DNA from: Burkholderiaceae bacterium
Lineage (GTDB): Bacteria > Pseudomonadota > Gammaproteobacteria > Burkholderiales > Burkholderiaceae_C
DNA: 40,424 bases
NCBI GenBank assembly: GCA_014879655.1
Contig: JACSRS010000095.1
Coordinates: 1 to 40,424, forward strand
Direction of reading: 5' to 3'
Shown: in pieces, positions 1 to 7,149 of the stretch
How the letters are laid out: the number at the start of each line of letters is the position of its first letter
How positions within the stretch are numbered: position 1 is the stretch's first letter
Translations under genes and position numbers: made by a program
The notes under the pieces: model-generated
What the model was told of the DNA's origin: nothing
Database searches by the model: none
The model's input: only the letters and a program-made list of their open reading frames with translations

Positions 1-776
1 GCCACCTTGCGCATGTCGGAGTGGTAGGCCACGGCCATCTTGCCGCGCTCCTGCGCCGCCGCCATCACCGCCGTGCTGCCGGTGTGAAACGCAATCACGT
101 CGACGCCCTGGTCAAACAGGGCCATCGCTGCATCTCGCTCCCTGGGCGGGTCGAACCAGGCGTTGAGCCAGACCACTTTGACCCCGGCCTTCGGGTTCAC
201 CGAACGCATGCCCAGCGTGAAGGCGTTGATACCTTGCAGCACCTCGGGAATCGGAAAACCGGCCACGTAGCCCGCCAGATTGGTTTGCGTCATGCGCCCG
301 GCGGCGACACCGGCCAGATAACGCCCCTCGTAATAGCGGGCATTGGCGGTGGCCACATTGGTGGCCGTCTTGTAGCCGGTGATGGACTCGAAGGCGACGC
401 CCGGAAAGTCCTTTGCCACCTTCAAGGTCGGCTCCATGAAGCCGAAACTGGGCGTGAAGATGATCTGGTTGCCCTGCGCCGCCAGATCGCGGATCACGCG
501 CTCGGCGTCAGCGCCCTCGGGCACGTTTTCGACAAACGTGGTTTTGACCTGCTTGCCCAGCGCTGCTTCGACGGCCTTGCGGCCCTCGTCATGCTGCTTG
601 GTCCAACCCGCATCGGTAACGGGTGAGACATAGACAAAAGCCGCCTTCACCGGCGCTGAAACAGCCGAAGCCGGCGCCCTGGCTGCTGCAGCCGGTGGGG
701 TCTGGGAAAAAGCGGGAAAAGGAAAACAGACGGCTGCGAGCGCAATGGCGCCCGCTGGCACGAGGTTTTTGTACAT
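1..776 (-). CDS. BMP-family ABC transporter substrate-binding protein (3' end outside window)
   Basis: Periplasmic solute-binding protein of the basic membrane protein (BMP, PF02608) family. These proteins deliver nucleosides or related ligands to an ABC importer. The reading frame runs without a stop from ATG at 776 to the window edge, giving about 258 residues of a protein usually near 360. It begins with MYKNLVPAGAIALAAVCF, a Sec signal peptide ending near AFSQ, followed by an Ala/Pro-rich linker. The mature part starts KAAFVYVSPVTDAGWT, the typical BMP first strand and ligand loop, and later shows GYVAGFPIPEV and VIAFHTGSTAV. Permease and ATPase genes would lie beyond the left edge. Ligand specificity cannot be read from this fragment. 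Confidence 0.9.
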   Translation of the reverse strand, partial: MYKNLVPAGAIALAAVCFPFPAFSQTPPAAAARAPASAVSAPVKAAFVYVSPVTDAGWTKQHDEGRKAVEAALGKQVKTTFVENVPEGADAERVIRDLAAQGNQIIFTPSFGFMEPTLKVAKDFPGVAFESITGYKTATNVATANARYYEGRYLAGVAAGRMTQTNLAGYVAGFPIPEVLQGINAFTLGMRSVNPKAGVKVVWLNAWFDPPRERDAAMALFDQGVDVIAFHTGSTAVMAAAQERGKMAVAYHSDMRKV

Positions 777-804
777 GGTGTTCCTCTACATGGCCCCGGA
801 TCGG

Positions 805-837
805 ACAAAACAAAAGGCTGCCGGGGCAGCAGCCTTT
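805..837 (-). terminator. Rho-independent terminator of the 896-1111 gene
   Basis: A 9-bp perfect stem (AAAGGCTGC, 813-821, with GCAGCCTTT, 829-837) closes a 7-base loop. On the minus strand it is followed by TTTTGTTTTG. It lies between the stop of the small membrane protein gene and the start of the BMP gene, so it separates these two co-oriented units. Confidence 0.8.
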
Positions 838-895
838 GACCCGATTTTATCAGCGCACCTTCCGCAGGCCAGGCTGTCGGGAACTTGCCCTACGG

Positions 896-1111
896 CTATT
901 TGCGCCCCAGGGCCAGCATCAGCACACCCGCGACGATGGCACCGGCGCTGATGACCAGCGGAATGTTGATGCGTTCGCGCTCCTGCACCTTGAGCTCAAG
1001 GGGCCCCAGCTTCACGCCCGTGGTCTCCTTGGTATAGCTGAAGCCGCCATAGGCCAGGCCAAGGCAGCCGAGGGCGATCAGGACGATCGCGATGAGTTTG
1101 CCGGTGTTCAT
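896..1111 (-). CDS. Small inner-membrane protein, hypothetical
   Basis: A 71-residue protein with two predicted membrane segments: residues about 4-24 (IAIVLIALGCLGLAYGGF) and about 50-69 (PLVISAGAIVAGVLMLAL). They flank a short polar loop with KETTGVKLGPLELKVQER. Small proteins of this layout, with a KLGP.EL.V loop, are common in proteobacteria and have no assigned biochemical function as far as I know. It starts at ATG 1111 and is followed by a strong terminator at 805-837. Its upstream region carries the divergent CRP-like operator at 1236-1251 with a -10-like TAGTGT at 1209-1214, giving a predicted leader of about 90 bases. It is therefore a candidate member of the stress regulon described in the findings. 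Confidence 0.8.
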   Translation of the reverse strand: MNTGKLIAIVLIALGCLGLAYGGFSYTKETTGVKLGPLELKVQERERINIPLVISAGAIVAGVLMLALGRK

Positions 1112-1208
1112 GGTTGTCTTTCAATGGATGGAGCTCTCTGCCTGCCGCACCGGGCATGCGCGGTCAAGTGCGAAAGACCCGGTACAGGGTGTGTCATGCC
1201 AACGATGA

Positions 1209-1278
1209 ACACTAGTCGAACGGATTGGCCCCGTATGTGCGCGATCGCACAGACGCCATGACGTTGCCGACTTAATCT
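1209..1278. promoter_or_regulatory. Divergent promoter with CRP-like operator (site A)
   Basis: The operator TGTGCG-CGAT-CGCACA (1236-1251) is a perfect 6-4-6 palindrome followed by GAC. On the plus strand TAATCT (1273-1278) begins 29.5 bases from the operator centre. On the minus strand TAGTGT (1214-1209) begins at the same distance. With transcription starts about 7 bases beyond each -10, the operator sits near -41.5 for both promoters. They would drive the small membrane protein (leftward) and the coiled-coil protein (rightward), each with an 84-90 base leader. No good -35 is visible (CAGACG at 1250-1255), as expected for an activator-dependent class II promoter. Confidence 0.7.
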
Positions 1279-1374
1279 GACCCTGTTCCGCTGTCACACG
1301 GATAACTGGGACCTGAGTTCATCAAGGCCGTTCCCCCACCCCGAGAAGATTCCTGAAACTACGAAAGCATGACC

Positions 1375-1659
1375 ATGTCCAACAGAGACACCTATATCGC
1401 CAAAATGAAACTCCAGCTTGATGAGCTGGATGCCCAGATGGATGCCCTTGAAGCCAAGGCCAAGGACGCCAAGGAAGAAGCCCGCGCAAAATACAAGGAG
1501 CAAATGGCCAACTTGCGCCACCAATCCGCGCTGGCCAAGTCGAAGCTCGATGGATTGAAAGCCGCCACGGAAGACGCCTGGGAAACCACCGTCGCCGAGA
1601 TGGAAAAAATCCGTGATGCGTTCAAGCATTCCTTCAGCTACTTCAAATCGCAGCTGTAA
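1375..1659 (+). CDS. Small coiled-coil protein, stress-type hypothetical
   Basis: A 94-residue, soluble, strongly charged protein, almost entirely heptad-like (KMKLQLDELDAQMDALEAKAKDAKEEARAKY). It has no signal peptide or membrane segment and ends with an aromatic tail FKHSFSYFKSQL. An ATG at 1369 is also in frame. I prefer 1375 because GAAAG (1363-1367) then lies 7 bases upstream. Short coiled-coil proteins of this kind (sll1863-like) occur beside stress genes in many proteobacteria, but the molecular role is unknown. The gene is monocistronic: site A promoter upstream, terminator 1697-1719 downstream. Confidence 0.8.
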   Translation: MSNRDTYIAKMKLQLDELDAQMDALEAKAKDAKEEARAKYKEQMANLRHQSALAKSKLDGLKAATEDAWETTVAEMEKIRDAFKHSFSYFKSQL

Positions 1660-1696
1660 GTACTCAATCCCCGACCACCGGGGACGACATCCATCA

Positions 1697-1719
1697 GGGC
1701 CGCAAACGCGGCCCTTTTT
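1697..1719 (+). terminator. Rho-independent terminator after the coiled-coil gene
   Basis: GGGCCGC (1697-1703) and GCGGCCC (1708-1714) form a perfect 7-bp stem with an AAAC loop, followed by five T. It lies 38 bases after the stop codon. Confidence 0.9.
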
Positions 1720-1767
1720 GCCGTAGGCGGCTCAGAGCCGGCACCCGCAAAAACCCTGCCCGCGCTG

Positions 1768-1810
1768 TGTGCGCTGGCACACAGACACAAGCGGCGAAAC
1801 GTGCGATGCT
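1768..1810 (+). promoter_or_regulatory. Putative CRP-like operator and weak -10 (site B)
   Basis: TGTGCG-CTGG-CACACA (1768-1783) is followed by GAC, 18 bases and GATGCT (1805-1810). The spacing is the same as at the stronger sites, but the -10 match is poor. The wider sequence also forms a perfect 8-4-8 palindrome (CTGTGTGC-GCTG-GCACACAG, 1765-1784). If used, it would start transcription near 1817 and feed the kinase, response-regulator and Crp/Fnr operon, suggesting autoregulation. Confidence 0.45.
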
Positions 1811-2020
1811 CCCATTTGCCCGCCCTGAACATGCGCAACTTGTCAGACTCCAGCGACCGCGCCACACGTACCGGTGCCGTCCGGCGCAACCCGCCGCCCG
1901 GATCGACCCTCGAGCAACGGAACCCGCCATGTTGATCAATCCCCGACGCCGCGCCCTGGGCGAGCCTCTCAAGTACGACTCCTGGCTTTTTTGCCGTTTC
2001 GGCAACCGAGACTTGCCCCC

Positions 2021-5000
2021 TTGAAGCCCTCGCATACTTTCTTTGCCTGGATAGCTGCCGCTGTCCTGCTGGTCGGTCTGGGCGTAACGATCTCGTTCCT
2101 GTCGTTCAGTCAGATCGGCGATGCCGCCAACGACCGCCAGCATGCTGCAAACGTGCTGCGGGGCGGCAACCAGTTGCTGACCTCCCTGATCGATGCCGAA
2201 ACGGGCCAGCGCGGCTACCTGCTGACGGGTGACGAGGCCTATCTGGTGCCGTATCTGGCCGTGCGCAACAGCATCAGCGGGCACCTTGAAGCACTGCGAG
2301 AACTCACCGTGGTGATTGAAGCTGCCCGTCACCTCGATGCCCTGGCGCCGCTGGTGGACGCCAGACTGACCAGCATGTCACACGCCATTGAGTTGCGCCG
2401 AAGCGGCGACCTTCCTGCCGCAATGGCATCCGTCCGCAGTGGCGAAGGCAAGCGTCTCATGGACGCGATCCGTACCGAGATGAGCGCTTTCATCGGACTG
2501 GAAGAAGGCGCAATGGCGCAGCGCGAAGCCGATTTCAAGCTCAGGATGAACCAGCTTTTCAACAGCATTGTGGTCGCCAGCCTGTTGACGGTACTGCTGG
2601 CTCTGGCCTTCATCTACTTCATCCGCCAGCAATTGCAGCAGCGACTCAGGAACCTGGTTCATGACGAGACGCGGCATCTGCTGGCGGCGCGGGAATCCGC
2701 CAATCGGCAGCTGGCCGAAGCGAACAGCACGTTGCAGCTCAGTGAGGAAAAGTTGAAGGTGACACTCAACTCCATCGGCGATGCGGTGATCGCTACGGAC
2801 CACCTGGCGCGCGTGACACTGCTGAATCCGACGGCGCAGCGCCTGACCGGATGGACGCAGGCGCAAGCCGAAGGGCGGCTGGTCGACGAGGTTTTTCACA
2901 TTCTCAACAAAACCACCCGACAAGTAGCCGGGCTCCCGGTGATGGACACCCTGACCTTGGGAACCATCCAGGGCATGGCCAACCACACCGTGCTGATCGC
3001 CCGGGACGGGCGCGAATCCGACATTGCCGACAGTTGCGCGCCGATTCGAGACGCGCAGGACCAGGTCATCGGGGCTGTGCTGGTGTTTCACGATGTCACC
3101 CACGAATATGCGGCGAAGCACGCCCTGAGCCAGCAGACGATCGAGCTGGAGATGCAGAACGAGGAACTGCGCAGTTCACAAGCTGCGCTGGATCTGGCGC
3201 GCGCGCGCTATTTCAACCTGTACGACCTGGCGCCCGTGGGTTATTGCACACTGAGCGAGGTGGGCCTGATCCGCGAAGCCAACCTGACGGCCGCCACCCT
3301 GCTGGGCCCGGCGCGCACCGCGCTCGTCGGCCAGCCGGTCACACGCTTTGTCTTCGACAAGGACGCCGACATCTACCACACGATGATCCGCGAGCTGACC
3401 CGCTCGGGCATGGCACAGCCCGGTGAACTGCGCATGCGCAAGAGCGACGGCACCCTGTTCTGGGTTCACCTGGCCGCCTCCAGTGCGCAGGAAGACGGCG
3501 TGTCCGTGGTGCGCATCGTGATCACCGACATCGACGCGCGCCGGCAGGCCGAAGCCGCGCTGGCCAAGGCCGGCGCCCTGCAGACGGCCATCTTCAACAG
3601 CGCCAACTTCTCCAGCATCGCCACCGACGCGCGCGGCGTGATCCAGATCTTCAACGTGGGTGCCGAGCGCATGCTGGGCTACGCGGCCGCCGACGTGATG
3701 AACAAGATCACCCCGGCCGAAATCTCCGATCCGCGGGAAGTGATCCAGCGGGCACAGGCCCTGAGCACCGAACTCGGCACGCTGATCCAGCCGGGCTTCG
3801 ACGCGCTGGTCTTCAAGGCCTCGCGCGGCATCGAGGACATCTACGAGCTGACCTATGTGCGCAAGGACGGCAGCCGCCTGCCGGCGGTGGTGTCGGTCAC
3901 GGCGCTGCGCGATGACCAGAACACCATCATCGGCTACCTGCTGATCGGCACCGACAACACCGCGCGCCAGCAGGTCGAAGCGCAGCGGGCGCGCCTCGAG
4001 CAGGTCTTGCAGGACAAGAACACCGAGCTCGAGCGTGCTCGCGCCGTGGCCGACAAGGCGAATGTGGCAAAGTCGGATTTCCTCTCCAGCATGAGCCACG
4101 AGTTGCGCACGCCGCTCAATGCCATCCTGGGCTTTGCCCAGCTTCTTGCGTCGGGCACGCCGGCGCCGACCACGGTGCAAAAGCGCAACCTGGAGCAGAT
4201 CCTCAAGGCCGGCTGGTACCTGCTGGAACTGATCAACGAAATCCTGGACCTTGCGCTGATCGAGTCGGGCAAGGCGGCCCTGTCAACCGAGCCGGTGGCG
4301 CTGGCTGAACTGCTCAACGAGTGCCGGACGATGATGGAGCCGCAAGCGCAGCAGCGCGGCATCCGCGTTAACTTTCCGCGCCTGACAACGCCGCTGTTCG
4401 TGATTGCCGACCGGACCCGCCTCAAGCAGTCCGTCATCAACCTGCTGTCCAACGCCATCAAGTACAACCGGCCCGACGGCACGGTCACCGTGGAATGTTG
4501 CCTGTGTCCCCCGGATTCGGTTCGCATCAGCGTGATCGACACCGGCGAGGGCATGGCGCCCGAGCTGCTCGGCCAGCTCTTCCAGCCGTTCAACCGCCTC
4601 GGCAAGGAGTCCAGCCGGGAGGAAGGCACCGGCATCGGCCTGGTGGTGACCAAGCGCCTGGTCGAGCGCATGGGGGGCACGGTGGGGGTGGACAGCAGCC
4701 TCGGTGTCGGAACCGTGTTCTGGATCGAACTGGACCGCACCGCCCCGCCACAGTTTGCGCCGGTCGAACGCGCGGCACTGGAGGCGACGACGCCAGCCGC
4801 ACCGCCCCTGCCCGAGTTTGCCCTGCGCCGCACGGTGCTCTACGTCGAGGACAACCCGGCCAACCTTGAACTGGTCCAGCAGCTGATCGATCGCCGCCCC
4901 GACCTGCGCCTGCTCAGCGCGGCCGACGGCAACTTGGGCATCGAGTTCGCCCGCGCCCACCGGCCCGACGTGATCCTGATGGACATCCACCTGCCCGGCA

Positions 5001-5236
5001 TCAGCGGCATCGACGCGATGAAGATCCTGCGCGCCGACCCGACCACAGCGCACATCCCGATCATCGCGCTGAGCGCCAATGCCGTGCCCCGCGACATCGC
5101 GGCGGGTCTGGATGCGGGCTTCTTCCACTACCTGACCAAACCCATCAAGGTCAGCCTGTTCATGGAGGCGCTGGACGCCGTCCTGAAATCTTCAGACACT
5201 GAAACCGGCTTGCCAGCCAGAAGGGAAGCGCCATGA
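2021..5236 (+). CDS. Hybrid sensor histidine kinase: CHASE3, three PAS, HisKA, HATPase, REC
   Basis: Membrane-bound hybrid kinase of about 1071 residues from the proposed TTG start at 2021, which directly precedes the first hydrophobic segment. An ATG is lacking here and the upstream extension is low-quality. Order: TM1 about 6-28; periplasmic CHASE3 about 29-180 with the hallmark DAETGQRGYLLTG; TM2 about 180-202; PAS1 about 245-360; PAS2 about 396-510 (YDLAPVGYCTLSE); PAS3 about 521-645; HisKA with SHELRTPLN (phospho-accepting H693); HATPase with NLLSNAIKYN, DTGEGM and GTGIGL; a C-terminal receiver with VLYVEDN, acceptor D988 (LMDIHLPG) and TKP. The stop overlaps the next ATG (ATGA), so it is translationally coupled to the response regulator. 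The CHASE3 ligand is unknown. PAS2 and the kinase core closely resemble those of the kinase at 11586-12914, so the two are paralogs. Confidence 0.92.
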   Translation: MKPSHTFFAWIAAAVLLVGLGVTISFLSFSQIGDAANDRQHAANVLRGGNQLLTSLIDAETGQRGYLLTGDEAYLVPYLAVRNSISGHLEALRELTVVIEAARHLDALAPLVDARLTSMSHAIELRRSGDLPAAMASVRSGEGKRLMDAIRTEMSAFIGLEEGAMAQREADFKLRMNQLFNSIVVASLLTVLLALAFIYFIRQQLQQRLRNLVHDETRHLLAARESANRQLAEANSTLQLSEEKLKVTLNSIGDAVIATDHLARVTLLNPTAQRLTGWTQAQAEGRLVDEVFHILNKTTRQVAGLPVMDTLTLGTIQGMANHTVLIARDGRESDIADSCAPIRDAQDQVIGAVLVFHDVTHEYAAKHALSQQTIELEMQNEELRSSQAALDLARARYFNLYDLAPVGYCTLSEVGLIREANLTAATLLGPARTALVGQPVTRFVFDKDADIYHTMIRELTRSGMAQPGELRMRKSDGTLFWVHLAASSAQEDGVSVVRIVITDIDARRQAEAALAKAGALQTAIFNSANFSSIATDARGVIQIFNVGAERMLGYAAADVMNKITPAEISDPREVIQRAQALSTELGTLIQPGFDALVFKASRGIEDIYELTYVRKDGSRLPAVVSVTALRDDQNTIIGYLLIGTDNTARQQVEAQRARLEQVLQDKNTELERARAVADKANVAKSDFLSSMSHELRTPLNAILGFAQLLASGTPAPTTVQKRNLEQILKAGWYLLELINEILDLALIESGKAALSTEPVALAELLNECRTMMEPQAQQRGIRVNFPRLTTPLFVIADRTRLKQSVINLLSNAIKYNRPDGTVTVECCLCPPDSVRISVIDTGEGMAPELLGQLFQPFNRLGKESSREEGTGIGLVVTKRLVERMGGTVGVDSSLGVGTVFWIELDRTAPPQFAPVERAALEATTPAAPPLPEFALRRTVLYVEDNPANLELVQQLIDRRPDLRLLSAADGNLGIEFARAHRPDVILMDIHLPGISGIDAMKILRADPTTAHIPIIALSANAVPRDIAAGLDAGFFHYLTKPIKVSLFMEALDAVLKSSDTETGLPARREAP

Positions 5237-6057
5237 AAGTCACCACTGCGGATATCCGCAACGCCAGCGTCCTGATCGTGGACGATCAGGAGGCCAATAT
5301 CGCCTTGCTCGAACAGCTGCTGCGCGAAGACGGCTACACGCAGATAGCGTCCACCCGGAATCCGCAGGAGGTGTGTGCATTGCACCGCAAGAACCACTAC
5401 GACCTGATCCTGCTCGACCTGCAAATGCCCGTGATGGACGGCTTCCAGGTGATGGAGGCGCTCAAGACCAACGTGAACGACGATTATCTGCCGGTGCTGG
5501 TGCTCACCGCACAGCCCGGCCACAAGCTGCGTGCCCTGCAGGCAGGCGCGAAAGATTTCATCAGCAAGCCGTTCGACCTGATCGAGGTGAGAGCGCGCAT
5601 CCACAACATGCTGGAAGTTCGACTGCTCTACAGACAGATCGAGAACTACAACAAGCTGCTGGAGCAGACGGTTCTGGAACGCACGGCCGAACTTCGAGAG
5701 AGCGAGGCGCGGTTTCGCAGCCTGACCGAACTGGCCTCGGACTGGTATTGGGAACAGGACGAGGCCGGCAACTACACCAAGATTTCCGGACCCGCGCTGG
5801 AGATGATGGGCGTGCAGGTTGACCCGCTGGTGGGTGCGCCGGTCACGCCGGAAAGCCTGGGCTGGAACGAGGTTGAGCGGGCGAAGCTTCGCGAAATCAT
5901 TGCCGCGCGCAAGCCGTTTGTCGATTTCGTGTTTCACCGCGTCAACGCCGATGGCAGAACCCAGCAATTCCGGGTCAGCGGACAACCGATGTTCAGCGAA
6001 ACCTGCCGATTCATCGGCTACCGGGGCATCGGACTCGAGATCGTGGAGAACGCTTGA
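5233..6057 (+). CDS. REC-PAS response regulator without DNA-binding output
   Basis: A 274-residue cytoplasmic protein. Residues about 10-130 are a receiver domain: LIVDDQE acidic pocket, phospho-acceptor D62 in LILLDLQMPVMDG, conserved T in LVLTAQ, and K in ISKPFD. A coiled segment (about 133-158, ENYNKLLEQTVLERTAELRE) leads to one PAS domain (about 160-270, FRSLTELASDWYWEQDEAGNY). No helix-turn-helix, GGDEF, EAL, kinase or phosphatase domain follows, so the output must go through protein contact or PAS ligand sensing. It overlaps the kinase by four bases and the next gene by one base, indicating a single co-translated unit. The tandem linkage to a Crp/Fnr protein suggests that regulator is the real transcriptional output, which is an inference. 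Confidence 0.9.
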   Translation: MKVTTADIRNASVLIVDDQEANIALLEQLLREDGYTQIASTRNPQEVCALHRKNHYDLILLDLQMPVMDGFQVMEALKTNVNDDYLPVLVLTAQPGHKLRALQAGAKDFISKPFDLIEVRARIHNMLEVRLLYRQIENYNKLLEQTVLERTAELRESEARFRSLTELASDWYWEQDEAGNYTKISGPALEMMGVQVDPLVGAPVTPESLGWNEVERAKLREIIAARKPFVDFVFHRVNADGRTQQFRVSGQPMFSETCRFIGYRGIGLEIVENA

Positions 6058-6806
6058 TGTCTCCAGCATCCATCACACCCGCAACCGCGAACGCGCGGCA
6101 CAGCCCCCTGCAGAACCATCTGCTCGCCGCGTTGCCGACTGAAGACTTCGAGCGCCTGGCGCCGCATCTGGAAGGCGTGCCCATGCAGTTGGGTGAATCG
6201 TTGTACGAACCTGGCACCCAGTTGCGCCACGCGTACTTCCCCACCACCGCCATCGTGTCGCTGCACTACGTGACCGATTCGGGGGCCTCGGCCGAGACCG
6301 CCGGCGTCGGCAACGAAGGCATGGTCGGTGTCTCGCTGTTCATGGGAGGAGAAACCACCTCCAGTTCGGCGGTGGTGCAGACAGCCGGCTGGGGCTACCG
6401 GCTTGACCGCCACTTGCTGAAAACCGAGTTCGACCGGGCCGGCGCGTTGCAACGCCTGCTGCTGCGCTACACCCAGGCCCTGATGACGCAGATGGCACAG
6501 ACGGCTGTGTGCAACCGGCACCACTCCCTGGAGCAGCAGTTGTGCCGCTGGTTGCTGCTGACGCTGGACCGACTGCCCGATCAGGAGCTGACCATGACGC
6601 AGGAACTCGTGGCCGGCATGCTCGGTGTGCGCCGCGAAGGCGTGACCGAAGCGGCGGGCAACCTGCAGCGCGCCGGCTTGATCAGCTACCGCCGAGGCCA
6701 TATCTCGGTGCTGAACCGCAAGGGCCTTGAAGCCCATACCTGCGAGTGCTACGGCGTGGTCAAAAAAGAGATGGACCGCCTGCTGAGCGACGTCGGCCAG
6801 CGCTGA
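6057..6806 (+). CDS. Crp/Fnr-family transcriptional regulator
   Basis: A 249-residue regulator. The N-terminal half is a cNMP-binding-like beta roll (PMQLGESLYEPGTQLRHAYFPTTAIVSL). The C-terminal winged helix carries the recognition segment LGVRREGVTEAAGNLQRAGLI (R192, R193, E194). Aligned with E. coli CRP (SRETVGR), Arg180 and Glu181 are kept and Arg185 is replaced by Glu. That fits a TGTG-containing half-site with a changed inner base, though this is inference. It lacks the cysteine cluster of FNR and the usual cAMP contacts, so the effector is unknown. ATG 6057 overlaps the preceding stop (TGATG). It is the prime candidate to bind the TGTGCG-N4-CGCACA operators found across the window. Confidence 0.92.
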   Translation: MSPASITPATANARHSPLQNHLLAALPTEDFERLAPHLEGVPMQLGESLYEPGTQLRHAYFPTTAIVSLHYVTDSGASAETAGVGNEGMVGVSLFMGGETTSSSAVVQTAGWGYRLDRHLLKTEFDRAGALQRLLLRYTQALMTQMAQTAVCNRHHSLEQQLCRWLLLTLDRLPDQELTMTQELVAGMLGVRREGVTEAAGNLQRAGLISYRRGHISVLNRKGLEAHTCECYGVVKKEMDRLLSDVGQR

Positions 6807-7149
6807 GGCCGGTCACCCGATACCACTACCCGCAGCCTTCTCGGCGATATCCGGTGCCGCTGAAAGAGCTGTAATTTAAATAGCAAAAACCGACCAGTTG
6901 ACGCTGGCTTTTTGCATAAATCTTGTTCATTTGTCGTTTTCGGACAGGTTGGGGCCTGACCGGGGCACAGCCGTGCTGTCCCGCGACTGATGGCCGAAAC
7001 ATTCCGTTCGCCACCGCACCGACGCGCCGCCGGCAAATCGCGATCCTTCAGGTCACATCCTTGAAAACGGGTGGGACCTTCGGGCATGAGCCGACTGTCG
7101 CAGTCGAGCTGGCCGGAGACTTTTTCACTCGCTCAACGAGGAGCTTCAC
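6807..7149. other. Intergenic region before the ice-binding-type lipoprotein gene
   Basis: This 343-base stretch has an AT-rich patch (about 6870-6930) that probably holds the promoter, but no clear -35/-10 pair could be assigned. A partial CRP-like match (TTGTCG-TTTT-CGGACA, 6931-6946) lacks a properly placed -10. A small hairpin, ACAGC-CGT-GCTGT, lies near 6967-6980. GAGGAG just before ATG 7150 is a good ribosome-binding site. No gene or RNA is recognised. Confidence 0.4.

Larger units (their letters stand above)
1660..2020. other. Intergenic region before the kinase operon
   Basis: This 361-base stretch holds the terminator at 1697-1719 and the CRP-like site B at 1768-1810. Just before the kinase it has a small inverted repeat, TTGCCG-TTT-CGGCAA (1991-2005), 15 bases ahead of the proposed TTG start, which could affect translation. 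Reading frames open here, including an in-frame upstream extension of the kinase from 1874, but that extension is Arg/Pro-rich and does not look like protein. Confidence 0.5.

Noticed and set aside
1969-2000. A sigma-28-like promoter (TCAAGT ... GCCG) before the hybrid kinase
   Set aside because: The spacing between the elements is 18 bases rather than the expected 13, and no flagellar genes are present.
3176-5128. Long minus-strand frames within the kinase gene
   Set aside because: They overlap conserved kinase domains, have shadow-type composition and no recognised motif or start signal.
6931-6946. CRP-like site before the DUF3494 lipoprotein gene
   Set aside because: Only about eight of twelve half-site bases fit and the sequence at the required -10 offset (CAGCCG) is not promoter-like.
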